A DNA stretch of 44,936 nt, from contig NZ_JAAALE010000023.1 in the NCBI RefSeq assembly GCF_009905735.1, positions 1 through 44,936 of the forward strand, in the 5' to 3' direction. The notes beneath the pieces are model-generated. The model ran no database searches and was not told the origin of the DNA. It saw nothing but the letters and a program-made list of their open reading frames with translations. The position numbers and the translations under genes were made by a program. The DNA comes from Porphyrobacter sp. SLTP. GTDB taxonomy: Bacteria > Pseudomonadota > Alphaproteobacteria > Sphingomonadales > Sphingomonadaceae. Positions 24,054 through 30,816 of this stretch are shown piece by piece. Each line of letters opens with the position of its first letter. Within the stretch, counting starts at the first letter, position 1.

Positions 24054-24617
24054 GTGGACGGCTTCCTGATCGCTGTGCTGCTGGTCTCCGCGCTGGCGAT
24101 GGGCGGGCGCGATCAATGGCTGGTGGCGCAATGGGCCGATGTGCTGGAACGCAGCACCGCGCTGCTCGCGGTTGCCGTGCTGTGCGCCTGCCTCAGCGCC
24201 GGGGCAATGGCGTGGATCGGGGCGGAGTTTGCCGAACTTCTGCCGCGCCGCGCTGCGCAAATGCTGGTCGCCTTTGCGCTGGCGATTGCCGCTGCCGAGC
24301 TGGCATTTCCGGTGCGGGTCAAGTCGCCGCAGGAGCCCACCCGCTCGCTGGGTGCGATCGCGATTGTGCTGCTGGCGCGCCAGATCGGGGATGGCGCGCG
24401 CTTTGCCGTTTTCGCGCTCGCCGCATGGACGGTTGTGCCGCTGACGGCGGGCCTGGGCGGCGCGCTGGGCGGAGCGGCGGCGGTGGCCGTCGGCTGGTCG
24501 GTGGGCAGAGAAACCCTTGCCCGCTGGCCGTTGCGTATCGTCCGGCTGGTGCTGGCGGGATGCCTTGCGCTTGCCGCACTATTCATCGGATTGAACGCTC
24601 GTTTCGCCGCCTTCTAA
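24054..24617 (+). CDS. GDT1/TMEM165-like (UPF0016) integral membrane protein, motifs degenerate
   Basis: A 187-aa hydrophobic protein with about six membrane segments in two halves. Each half holds a motif placed like the ExGD(K/R)(S/T) signature of GDT1 cation/proton antiporters, but altered: MGGRDQWL in the first half and RQIGDGAR in the second. True GDT1 proteins move Ca2+ or Mn2+ against protons. The start is GTG at 24054, 18 nt after the PhoX-like gene, so it is probably the last gene of the phosphate operon. The two upstream enzymes belong to calcium-dependent families, which makes a cation role attractive but unproven. Whether the altered motifs still transport is unknown. Confidence 0.6.
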   Translation: MDGFLIAVLLVSALAMGGRDQWLVAQWADVLERSTALLAVAVLCACLSAGAMAWIGAEFAELLPRRAAQMLVAFALAIAAAELAFPVRVKSPQEPTRSLGAIAIVLLARQIGDGARFAVFALAAWTVVPLTAGLGGALGGAAAVAVGWSVGRETLARWPLRIVRLVLAGCLALAALFIGLNARFAAF

Positions 24618-24738
24618 TCGCCTTGCCCGATTACCGCGAATAGAATTTTCCTGAAACCCAATCTATGTTCGTGCATTGATATAGTCACCAGATAGGCGAC
24701 ATCACTTGCTCGCACTGAACAGAATAATGGAGAATATC

Positions 24739-25200
24739 ATGGCCGATAAGAAAGCCAATTCGAAAGCCGCTCTGGTTGATGAACTCAACGGACTGCTCGC
24801 CGATCACTTTGCACTGTTCATCAAGACCAAGAATTTCCACTGGCATGTCAAGGGCCCGCGCTTCCACGACCTGCACCTGTTGTTCGACACGCAGGCACTC
24901 GAAGTGCGCGATCAGATCGATCTGATTGCCGAACGCGTGCGCAAGCTGGACGCTGATACGCTCACTTCGATCGGGACGATGGGCAAGCACACCCAGATCA
25001 AGGATCAGGACAGCACCAAGCTTTCCGCCGAGGACATGGTCGCCGAACTGCTCGCCGATAACGAAGCCGTGATCGGACGGCTGAAGGGCATGAAGGATCT
25101 GGCCGAAGAAGCGGGCGACAATGCCACCGACGGGCTGCTCGACGAATGGACCGACATGGCCGAACAGCGCGCCTGGTTCTTGCGTTCGATCCTCGCCTGA
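24739..25200 (+). CDS. dps: Dps-family DNA-binding ferritin-like protein
   Basis: Dodecameric mini-ferritin of 153 aa that oxidises and stores iron with H2O2 and protects DNA. The inter-subunit ferroxidase site signature is present: KNFHWHVKGPRFHDLHLLFDTQALEVRDQIDLIAERV (His, Asp and Glu ligands). The Lys-rich N-terminus (ADKKANSK) could contact DNA. The ATG at 24739 has GGAGA (24729-24733) at good spacing; another in-frame ATG four codons earlier would overlap that site. The 121-bp upstream gap is AT-rich and contains TATAGT-like text, but I cannot fix a promoter or an OxyR site. A hairpin follows the gene. Confidence 0.95.
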   Translation: MADKKANSKAALVDELNGLLADHFALFIKTKNFHWHVKGPRFHDLHLLFDTQALEVRDQIDLIAERVRKLDADTLTSIGTMGKHTQIKDQDSTKLSAEDMVAELLADNEAVIGRLKGMKDLAEEAGDNATDGLLDEWTDMAEQRAWFLRSILA

Positions 25201-25226
25201 TCGCTGCCGCAATAGCTATTCACAAG

Positions 25227-25256
25227 CGGGCCGCACCCATTGCCGGGGGCGGCCCG
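25227..25256 (+). terminator. Probable terminator after dps
   Basis: CGGGCCGC and GCGGCCCG form a perfect 8-bp GC stem with a 14-nt loop, followed by TTTG. The T run is short, so termination may be partial and could let transcripts reach the next gene. Confidence 0.5.
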
Positions 25257-25274
25257 TTTGCTATTGAAGCGGCT

Positions 25275-25889
25275 ATGCATGACGTGACGATTATCGAAGG
25301 CGCGGATCAGGCTGCGATCGCTGGCTGGCTGGCGTCACGGCTTGGCGGGAGCGGCGCCATCACGCTTCCCGGCGGTTCGACCCCCTTTCCGATCCTCGCG
25401 ACCTTGATCGAACAGGGCGGCATCGACTGGAGCGGGTGGCAGATCTGGCCCAATGACGACCGGATCGTGCCCGAAGATCACGAGGCGTCCAACACCGGCA
25501 AGATGCGCGCGCTGCTGGCGCCTGCGGGCGCGCAGATTGTTGCGTTGGCCGAAGATGCCATCCCACCGCATTTCGCGCTGACATGGCTGGGCATGGGGTC
25601 GGATGGGCACATCGCCTCGCTGTTCCCCAACACCGACCCCCAGATTGATGATCCGCTGACGGTCCGCCGCCTCACCCCCGATCCGCTCCCGGCCCATGCG
25701 CCGTTCGACCGGATCACGCTGACGATCCCGGCGCTGCTCAACACCAGCGCGCTGGTCTTCACCCTCGGCGGCGCGGCGGACAAGCGCGCGGTGTTCGATG
25801 CGGCCTCGCGCGGCGAGAACGACCTGCCCGTTGCCCGCCTGCTGCGCAGTGCGCAGGCGCGGGGTATTCCGGTGACTGTCTTCACCTGA
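25275..25889 (+). CDS. pgl: 6-phosphogluconolactonase
   Basis: Cytosolic enzyme hydrolysing 6-phosphogluconolactone to 6-phosphogluconate in the pentose-phosphate and Entner-Doudoroff routes. The 204-aa protein has the SOL/DevB signatures: ITLPGGSTPFPIL (phosphate loop), WPNDDRIVPEDHEASN, and LGMGSDGHIASLFPNT with the catalytic His. It is somewhat shorter than the usual 230-260 aa. The ATG at 25275 opens the family-like MHDVTIIEG; the frame is open upstream to 25146, but that part overlaps dps and the hairpin. Its stop overlaps the Nudix start by 1 nt. Confidence 0.92.
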   Translation: MHDVTIIEGADQAAIAGWLASRLGGSGAITLPGGSTPFPILATLIEQGGIDWSGWQIWPNDDRIVPEDHEASNTGKMRALLAPAGAQIVALAEDAIPPHFALTWLGMGSDGHIASLFPNTDPQIDDPLTVRRLTPDPLPAHAPFDRITLTIPALLNTSALVFTLGGAADKRAVFDAASRGENDLPVARLLRSAQARGIPVTVFT

Positions 25890-26362
25890 TGCCAAACTTC
25901 CTCCCTGCCGTGCTCCACCGCGCGCTGATGCCGCTGGCGCATTGGGTGCGGCATTACTGGCGGCGCTGGCGCAAGACCCCGATTGCGGGGGTGAGCGTCG
26001 TCATCACCAACCTCACCGGCGATGTGTTGTTGCTCAAGCATTCCTATGGCCCTGGAGTCTGGAGCCTGCCCGGCGGCGGCCTGGCGCCCGGCGAGGACCC
26101 CGAGGCGGCGGCACGGCGCGAGGTGCGAGAGGAACTGGGCGTCGAACTTGCGCGGATCGAACCGGTCGGCACGCTGGAAGAGGTGCTGTCCGGCTCGCCC
26201 CATACCGCCCATGTTTTCGCCGCCGTGTGCGATCAGCGCCCCAAGCCTGACGGGCGCGAAGTGACAGAGGCGCGGTTCTTCCCCTCCCACTCCCTGCCCG
26301 AACCGCTCGGCCGCACCACTCGCACGCGGATTGCGGCATGGCGCGCGCGAGGGGTGGGGTGA
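25889..26362 (+). CDS. Nudix hydrolase
   Basis: A 157-aa Nudix (MutT-like) pyrophosphohydrolase. The Nudix box is complete: GGGLAPGEDPEAAARREV plus REELGVEL, with the metal-binding Glu residues. The N-terminal basic segment (HRALMPLAHWVRHYWRRWRKTP) may be a membrane-proximal or adaptor helix and is common to a subgroup of alphaproteobacterial Nudix proteins. It starts on an ATG overlapping the pgl stop (TGATG), so the two are co-translated. Substrate (nucleoside diphosphate derivative or other) is not indicated. A two-module inverted repeat follows immediately. Confidence 0.9.
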   Translation: MPNFLPAVLHRALMPLAHWVRHYWRRWRKTPIAGVSVVITNLTGDVLLLKHSYGPGVWSLPGGGLAPGEDPEAAARREVREELGVELARIEPVGTLEEVLSGSPHTAHVFAAVCDQRPKPDGREVTEARFFPSHSLPEPLGRTTRTRIAAWRARGVG

Positions 26363-26368
26363 CATTGG

Positions 26369-26514
26369 CGTCCCTCCCCGTCCCGGACTTGATCCGGGAT
26401 GGGGAGGTGGCACCGCGGAGCGGTGACGGAGGGGCTTGCAGGGCCGGATGATAACCCCACCGTCAGCCGCCTGCGGCGTCTGCCACCTCCCCATTCGTTC
26501 CGAACGGAGAGGGA
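26369..26514. repeat. Two-module inverted repeat filling the gap between Nudix and dinB genes
   Basis: Left module 26369-26434 and the reverse complement of the right module 26455-26514 align along their length: TCCCTC then CCGT, a local hairpin (GTCCCGGA.../CGTTCCGAACG), then GGGGAGGTGGCA, a second local hairpin, then TGACGG and GGGG. The hairpin stems differ between modules while the boundary blocks are conserved. It fills nearly all of a 156-bp gap between convergent genes and is unrelated in sequence to the four CGTCATTGCGAG repeats. Confidence 0.8.
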
Positions 26515-26518
26515 CTGT

Positions 26519-27640
26519 TCACAGCAGCCGCAACTGCGCTTCGTCCCTTGGCGGCTTGTCATCCTCGGCCCCTTCCAGCCCCGACAGGGTCAGCCCCATC
26601 AGCCGGATCGGTCCGCGCAACGGCAACTCCGCTTCCAGCAGCGCGCGGGCGAGCTTAGCGAACTCCGCCTTCCCGCTGACGAACTCGGGGAGCGAGGTTG
26701 CACGGGTCATGATCTGGAAATCGGTGAATTTCATCTTGAGCGTCACCGTGCGCCCTTTTGCGCCCGCCGCCTCGATCCGCTCCCACACGATATCGATGAT
26801 CGTCTCCAGCGTGTCGCGCAAGGCACCGCCGCTGCCGATATCGTCCGAAAAGGTCCGCTCCCCGCCGACCGATTTTCGCACCCGGTGGGCGGCGACGGGG
26901 CGCAGGTCGATGCCGCGGGCGGCGCGGAACAGGTAATCGGCCATGCTGCCGAAATGCTGGCGCAGGAAGGCGATGTCCTTGGCCGCAAGGTCCGCGCCGG
27001 TCAGGATGCCGAGCTTCTGCATCCGTTCCTCCGCCTTGGGCCCGACCCCATGGAACCGCCGGATCGGCAGGCCTGCGACAAATTGCGCGCCTTCTCCGGG
27101 GCGGATCACGCATAGGCCGTCAGGCTTGTTCTGATCGCTGGCGAGCTTGGCGAGGAACTTGTTGTAGCTCACCCCGGCGCTCGCGGTGAGCCGGGTCTTG
27201 GCGCGGATTTCCTGGCGGATCAGTGTGGCGATGCGGGTGGCGCTGCCGATGCCGAGCCGGTCTTCGGTCACATCGAGATAGGCTTCATCGAGGCTCAGCG
27301 GTTCGATGATCGGGGTGTAATGCTCGAACACCCGGCGGATCTGGCGGCTGGCTTCCTTGTAGGCGTCGAACCGCGGGCGCACGAAGATGAGGTCGGGGCA
27401 CAGCCTTTGCGCCGTGACCGAGGGCATGGCGCTGCGCACCCCGAACTTGCGCGCTTCATAGCTGGCAGCCGCCACCACGCCCCGCCCGCCCGCGCCGCCA
27501 ACTGCGACCGGCTTGCCCATCAGCGAGGGATCATCGCGCTGTTCGACGCTGGCAAAGAAGGCATCCATGTCGACATGGATGATCTTCCTGAGACCCGGCG
27601 CGGTCTCGGTATCGGGGGGCAAGGGCGGCGGCTCGGCCAT
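26519..27640 (-). CDS. dinB: DNA polymerase IV (Y-family translesion polymerase)
   Basis: Error-prone Y-family polymerase of 373 aa that bypasses lesions. The palm motif HVDMDAFFASVEQRDDP carries the first catalytic Asp and SLDEAYLDVTED the second Asp/Glu pair. GVSYNKFLAKLASDQNKPDGL and the helix-hairpin-helix-like PIRRFHGVGPKAEERMQKLGI follow, then the little-finger domain. The ATG at 27640 is chosen as the last upstream Met before the conserved start, although AAAGG sits directly against it. A longer product from a TTG at 27691 is possible. It is divergent from the exporter gene; no LexA box is obvious in the gap. Confidence 0.94.
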   Translation of the reverse strand: MAEPPPLPPDTETAPGLRKIIHVDMDAFFASVEQRDDPSLMGKPVAVGGAGGRGVVAAASYEARKFGVRSAMPSVTAQRLCPDLIFVRPRFDAYKEASRQIRRVFEHYTPIIEPLSLDEAYLDVTEDRLGIGSATRIATLIRQEIRAKTRLTASAGVSYNKFLAKLASDQNKPDGLCVIRPGEGAQFVAGLPIRRFHGVGPKAEERMQKLGILTGADLAAKDIAFLRQHFGSMADYLFRAARGIDLRPVAAHRVRKSVGGERTFSDDIGSGGALRDTLETIIDIVWERIEAAGAKGRTVTLKMKFTDFQIMTRATSLPEFVSGKAEFAKLARALLEAELPLRGPIRLMGLTLSGLEGAEDDKPPRDEAQLRLL

Positions 27641-27768
27641 CCTTTCGCAAATAGAACCTTGTCGCCGACGAAGGAACTGTTGCTGGAACAATTCACCTCA
27701 CAGGTCATTTTGTGCACATGCGAAAAGAACAGTGGTCTTCGGGCGAACCCCTCGGCAAAGGCCCCGCC

Positions 27769-29022
27769 ATGGCCACCGCAATTGCTCCCTCAACGCCCCT
27801 GCGCAAGGCGCTCGGAGAGACCGAGTTGCTGTGGATGATGGCGATGCTGATGGCGCTGAACGCCTTCGGGATCGACGCGATTCTGCCCGCGCTCGATGCG
27901 CTTGCGGCGGATCTTTCGGTCTCGGGCAATGACCGGCAATTCGTGATCGGCGTGTATCTGCTCGCGGGCGGGCTGGGCTCGCTGGTGCCGGGCGCGCTGG
28001 CTGACCGCTTCGGGCGGCGGCCGATCCTGCTGGGTGCTGTCGCGGTCTATATCGTGCTCTCGATCCTGTCGGCCTTGGCACCGAGCTATGACGCGTTGAT
28101 CGCGGTGCGTGCGGCGCAAGGCTTCTTTGCCGCTGGCATCGTCGCGCTCCCTCCAGCGATCATTCGTGACCGCGTGGGCGGGGACAAGATGGCCCGCATG
28201 ATGAGCATGATCTTCGTGATCTTCCTGATGGTCCCCGCCATCGCGCCGACCATCGGCGAAGGCATCCTGCAAGTCGGCAGCTGGCGCGCGATCTTCGGCG
28301 CGATGGCGGTGCTGGGCGTGGTGATGGGCGCGTGGGTCTATATCCGCCTGCCGGAAAGCCTGACTGACGAAAACCGCCAGCAAATCCACCTGCGCACCAT
28401 CGGCGCGAACATGGGCCGCGCGCTCGCCCTGCCGAGCACCTTTGGCTACGTCATCGGTTCCGCACTGGTGTTCGGCGCGCTGTTCGGCTTTATCAATTCC
28501 TCGCAGCAGCTGATCACCGAGACTTTCGGCGCGGGCGATATCTTCCCGCTGGTCTTCGCGATCTGCGCCGGGTCGATGGCGTTCGCCAGCTGGTCGAACT
28601 CGCGCATTGTCGAGCGTTTCGGCGCCCGCCGGGTGAGCCACACCGCGCTGTTCTTCTTCATCGCGGTGAGCGCGGTGCAGGTGATGTTCGCCTTCCAGCC
28701 CGAGGAGCACCTGTGGGTGTTCGTCCCGCTCATGGCGACCAACATGGCGCTGCTCGGCTTCATCGGCAGCAATTTCGGCGCAATCGCCATGAACCCGTTC
28801 TTCAACATCGCCGGCGCGGCGAGCTCGGCCCACGGATTTGTGCGCATGACCATGGCGGCGCTGCTGGGCGGCGCGATCGGCTACGCGTTTGACGGCACGG
28901 CGCGCCCTCTGGCGCTGGCCTTGCTGGCGAGCGGGCTTGCCTGTCTGGTGCTGGTGTTGCTGAGCGAGAAGGGCAAACTGTTCGGGCCGTCAGATGCGGA
29001 GCTGGGGATGCGCGAGCCCTAA
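27769..29022 (+). CDS. MFS exporter, Bcr/CflA drug-resistance family
   Basis: Inner-membrane proton-driven exporter of 417 aa with 12 predicted transmembrane helices. Signatures of the DHA1 Bcr/CflA branch are FGIDAILPALDALAADLSVSGNDRQFVIGVYLLAGGLGSLVPGALADRFGRRPILL (motif A as ADRFGRRP), and IIRDRVGGDKMARMMSMIFVIFLMVPAIAPTIGEGI. The ATG at 27769 has AAAGG upstream; in-frame starts at 27712 (GTG) and 27718 (ATG) would add a polar leader. It is divergent from dinB and convergent with the carboxylase, with repeat copy B between. Substrate unknown. Confidence 0.9.
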   Translation: MATAIAPSTPLRKALGETELLWMMAMLMALNAFGIDAILPALDALAADLSVSGNDRQFVIGVYLLAGGLGSLVPGALADRFGRRPILLGAVAVYIVLSILSALAPSYDALIAVRAAQGFFAAGIVALPPAIIRDRVGGDKMARMMSMIFVIFLMVPAIAPTIGEGILQVGSWRAIFGAMAVLGVVMGAWVYIRLPESLTDENRQQIHLRTIGANMGRALALPSTFGYVIGSALVFGALFGFINSSQQLITETFGAGDIFPLVFAICAGSMAFASWSNSRIVERFGARRVSHTALFFFIAVSAVQVMFAFQPEEHLWVFVPLMATNMALLGFIGSNFGAIAMNPFFNIAGAASSAHGFVRMTMAALLGGAIGYAFDGTARPLALALLASGLACLVLVLLSEKGKLFGPSDAELGMREP

Positions 29023-29035
29023 CTCCTCTTTTCCT

Positions 29036-29137
29036 CGTCATTGCGAGGAGCCGAAGGCGACGCGGCAATCCATGGACCGCCGTCGCAATCTGCCGCGATG
29101 TCAGATCATGGATTGCTTCGCTGCGCTCGCAATGACG
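29036..29137. repeat. Intergenic palindromic repeat, copy B
   Basis: 102 bp with CGTCATTGCGAG / CTCGCAATGACG ends. Here the long-type arm (GAGGAGCCGAAGGCGACG then CGGCAATCCA) is on the left and the short type on the right, the opposite orientation to copy A. It fills the gap between two convergent genes, where it could act as a bidirectional terminator. Confidence 0.92.
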
Positions 29138-29141
29138 AAGC

Positions 29142-30695
29142 TTAGGTGTCAGCCCCCAACCGCCGCCACGCGAGGCCCGCAAACTCGCACAGCAGCGGGC
29201 GCGTGTCGCGCGGGTCGATGATGTCCTCGACATTGAAGCGCTCGGCGCTGCGGAACGGCGAGGTGACTTTCGCCAGCCGTTCGCGGATGTCCTCCAGCAG
29301 CGCCTCGGCGTCGTCGGAGGCTTCCAGCTCCGACTTGTAGGCGACCTCCAGCCCGCCCGCGATGGGAAGCGAGCCCCAGTCTCCGCTCGGCCAGCAATAG
29401 CGGTATTGGTAGCGTTCCGCATTGCTCATCGCGCTGCCCGCAATGCCATAGGCGCGGCGCAGGACAATGCTGGCGAGCGGCACGGTGGCGCGGTAGATCG
29501 CGTTCATCGCATTGACGCCGTAGCGGATAGTCCCCGCCATCTCCGCCTCGCGCCCGATCATGAAGCCGGGGTTGTCGACGAGGTGCACGATGGGGAGCCG
29601 GAACTGGTCGGCGAGGCGGACGAAGCGTTCGACCTTTTCGGAGGTCTTGGCCTCCCACGATCCACCGAGGTAGCTCGGATCAGAGGCGATCACGCAGACC
29701 GGCCAGCCATCCAATCGCGCAAAGGCGGTGATCGCGGCGCGGCCCCAGTGCTTGCCGATCTCGAACACGGTGCCGTGGTCGAACAGCATCTCCATGCAGC
29801 GGCGCATCGAATAGACCTGTTTCGGGTCACGCGGGACGAGGCTGAGCAGCGCCTCCTCGCGGCGATCAGCAGGATCATCGCAGCCTGAGCGGCGGGCGGG
29901 TTGCCCGACATATTCGGGCATGAAGCTGAGAAAATGCCGCGCGCGGGCGAAGGCCTCGGCTTCGCTGGCCACCTCGTCATCCACCACGCCGTTGCGAGTG
30001 TGGATCGCCGATCCGCCGAGCGCTTCCTTGGCCTCCTCATGGTTGGCCGCGCCGCCCTTGTAGGCCTCGCCCAGCCCATCGACCACGGCGGGGCCAGCCG
30101 CGAAGATCTGCGAGAGGCCCTTGACCATGATTGAATAGTGGCTCGCCACGGTCCGCGCCGCGCCGAGCCCCGCCGTGGGGCCAAGCGCCAGTGCTACCAC
30201 CGGCACGGTGTCGAGGTTCGTCACCACATCGCCCCAGCCGGGCACGGCGGGAATATAGGTCGCGCCGATCTGTTCGAGGGTCTTTACGCTGCCGCCGCCG
30301 CCCGTGCCGTCGATCATGCGGATGATCGGCATCTTGAGCTGGTGCGCCATCATCTCGGCCTGCACCATCTTGCGCGCAATCCCCGCATCCGCCGCGCCGC
30401 CGCGAATGGTGAAATCGTCCGCCGTGGCGACCACGGGGCGACCGTTGATCAGGGCCTTGCCGAACAGGAAGGGGGCGGGGGTGACGGCTTGGAGGTCGCC
30501 GTTGGCGTCATACTTTGCGCTGCCTGCGATCTTGCCGATCTCGCGGAAGGACCCCTCGTCCACCAGCGCCGCGAGCCGTGCGCGGGCGTCCATTTTGCCG
30601 CGCCCATGCTGCCGCGCAACCTTGTCCGCGCCGCCCATCTGCTCGGCCAGCGCCTCGCGGTGGCGCAGTTCTTCGAGTTCCTTGGCCCAGGTCAT
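29142..30695 (-). CDS. Acyl-CoA carboxylase beta subunit (carboxyltransferase)
   Basis: A 517-aa biotin-dependent carboxyltransferase that moves CO2 from carboxybiotin to an acyl-CoA. Both crotonase-like halves are present: KMDARARLAALVDEGSFREIG, VVATADDFTIRGGAADAGIARKMVQAEMMA and RMIDGTGGGGSVKTLEQIG in the N-half; PVCVIASDPSYLGGSWEAKTSEKVERFVRLADQF, HLVDNPGFMIGREAE and RRAYGIAGSAM in the C-half. Biotin- and CoA-site Gly pairs are visible. It follows the alpha-subunit gene on the same strand, separated by 121 bp that hold repeat copy C. Propionyl-, methylcrotonyl- and other acyl-CoAs are all possible, since the sequence looks divergent from the standard PccB and MccB that I recognise. Confidence 0.9.
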   Translation of the reverse strand: MTWAKELEELRHREALAEQMGGADKVARQHGRGKMDARARLAALVDEGSFREIGKIAGSAKYDANGDLQAVTPAPFLFGKALINGRPVVATADDFTIRGGAADAGIARKMVQAEMMAHQLKMPIIRMIDGTGGGGSVKTLEQIGATYIPAVPGWGDVVTNLDTVPVVALALGPTAGLGAARTVASHYSIMVKGLSQIFAAGPAVVDGLGEAYKGGAANHEEAKEALGGSAIHTRNGVVDDEVASEAEAFARARHFLSFMPEYVGQPARRSGCDDPADRREEALLSLVPRDPKQVYSMRRCMEMLFDHGTVFEIGKHWGRAAITAFARLDGWPVCVIASDPSYLGGSWEAKTSEKVERFVRLADQFRLPIVHLVDNPGFMIGREAEMAGTIRYGVNAMNAIYRATVPLASIVLRRAYGIAGSAMSNAERYQYRYCWPSGDWGSLPIAGGLEVAYKSELEASDDAEALLEDIRERLAKVTSPFRSAERFNVEDIIDPRDTRPLLCEFAGLAWRRLGADT

Positions 30696-30711
30696 TCCCT
30701 CTCCCTCACCT

Positions 30712-30797
30712 CGTCATTGCGAGCGCAGCGAAGCAATCCAGAGCGGCAGCGCGCAGCGGTTCTGGATTGCCGCGTCGCTTCGCTCCTCGCAATGACG
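30712..30797. repeat. Intergenic palindromic repeat, copy C
   Basis: 86 bp, the shortest copy, with the same 12-bp ends; short-type arm left (GAGCGCAGCGAAGCAATCCA), long-type arm right. The core between arms is only about 20 bp. It separates the alpha and beta genes of one carboxylase, within what should be a single transcript. Confidence 0.92.
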
Positions 30798-30816
30798 AAA
30801 AGGAGATGAAGCGGGG

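Noticed and set aside
24618..24738. OxyR-type site before dps (ATAG and CTAT half-sites)
   Set aside because: Half-sites occur, but their spacing does not follow the regular 7-nt pattern of an OxyR tetramer site.
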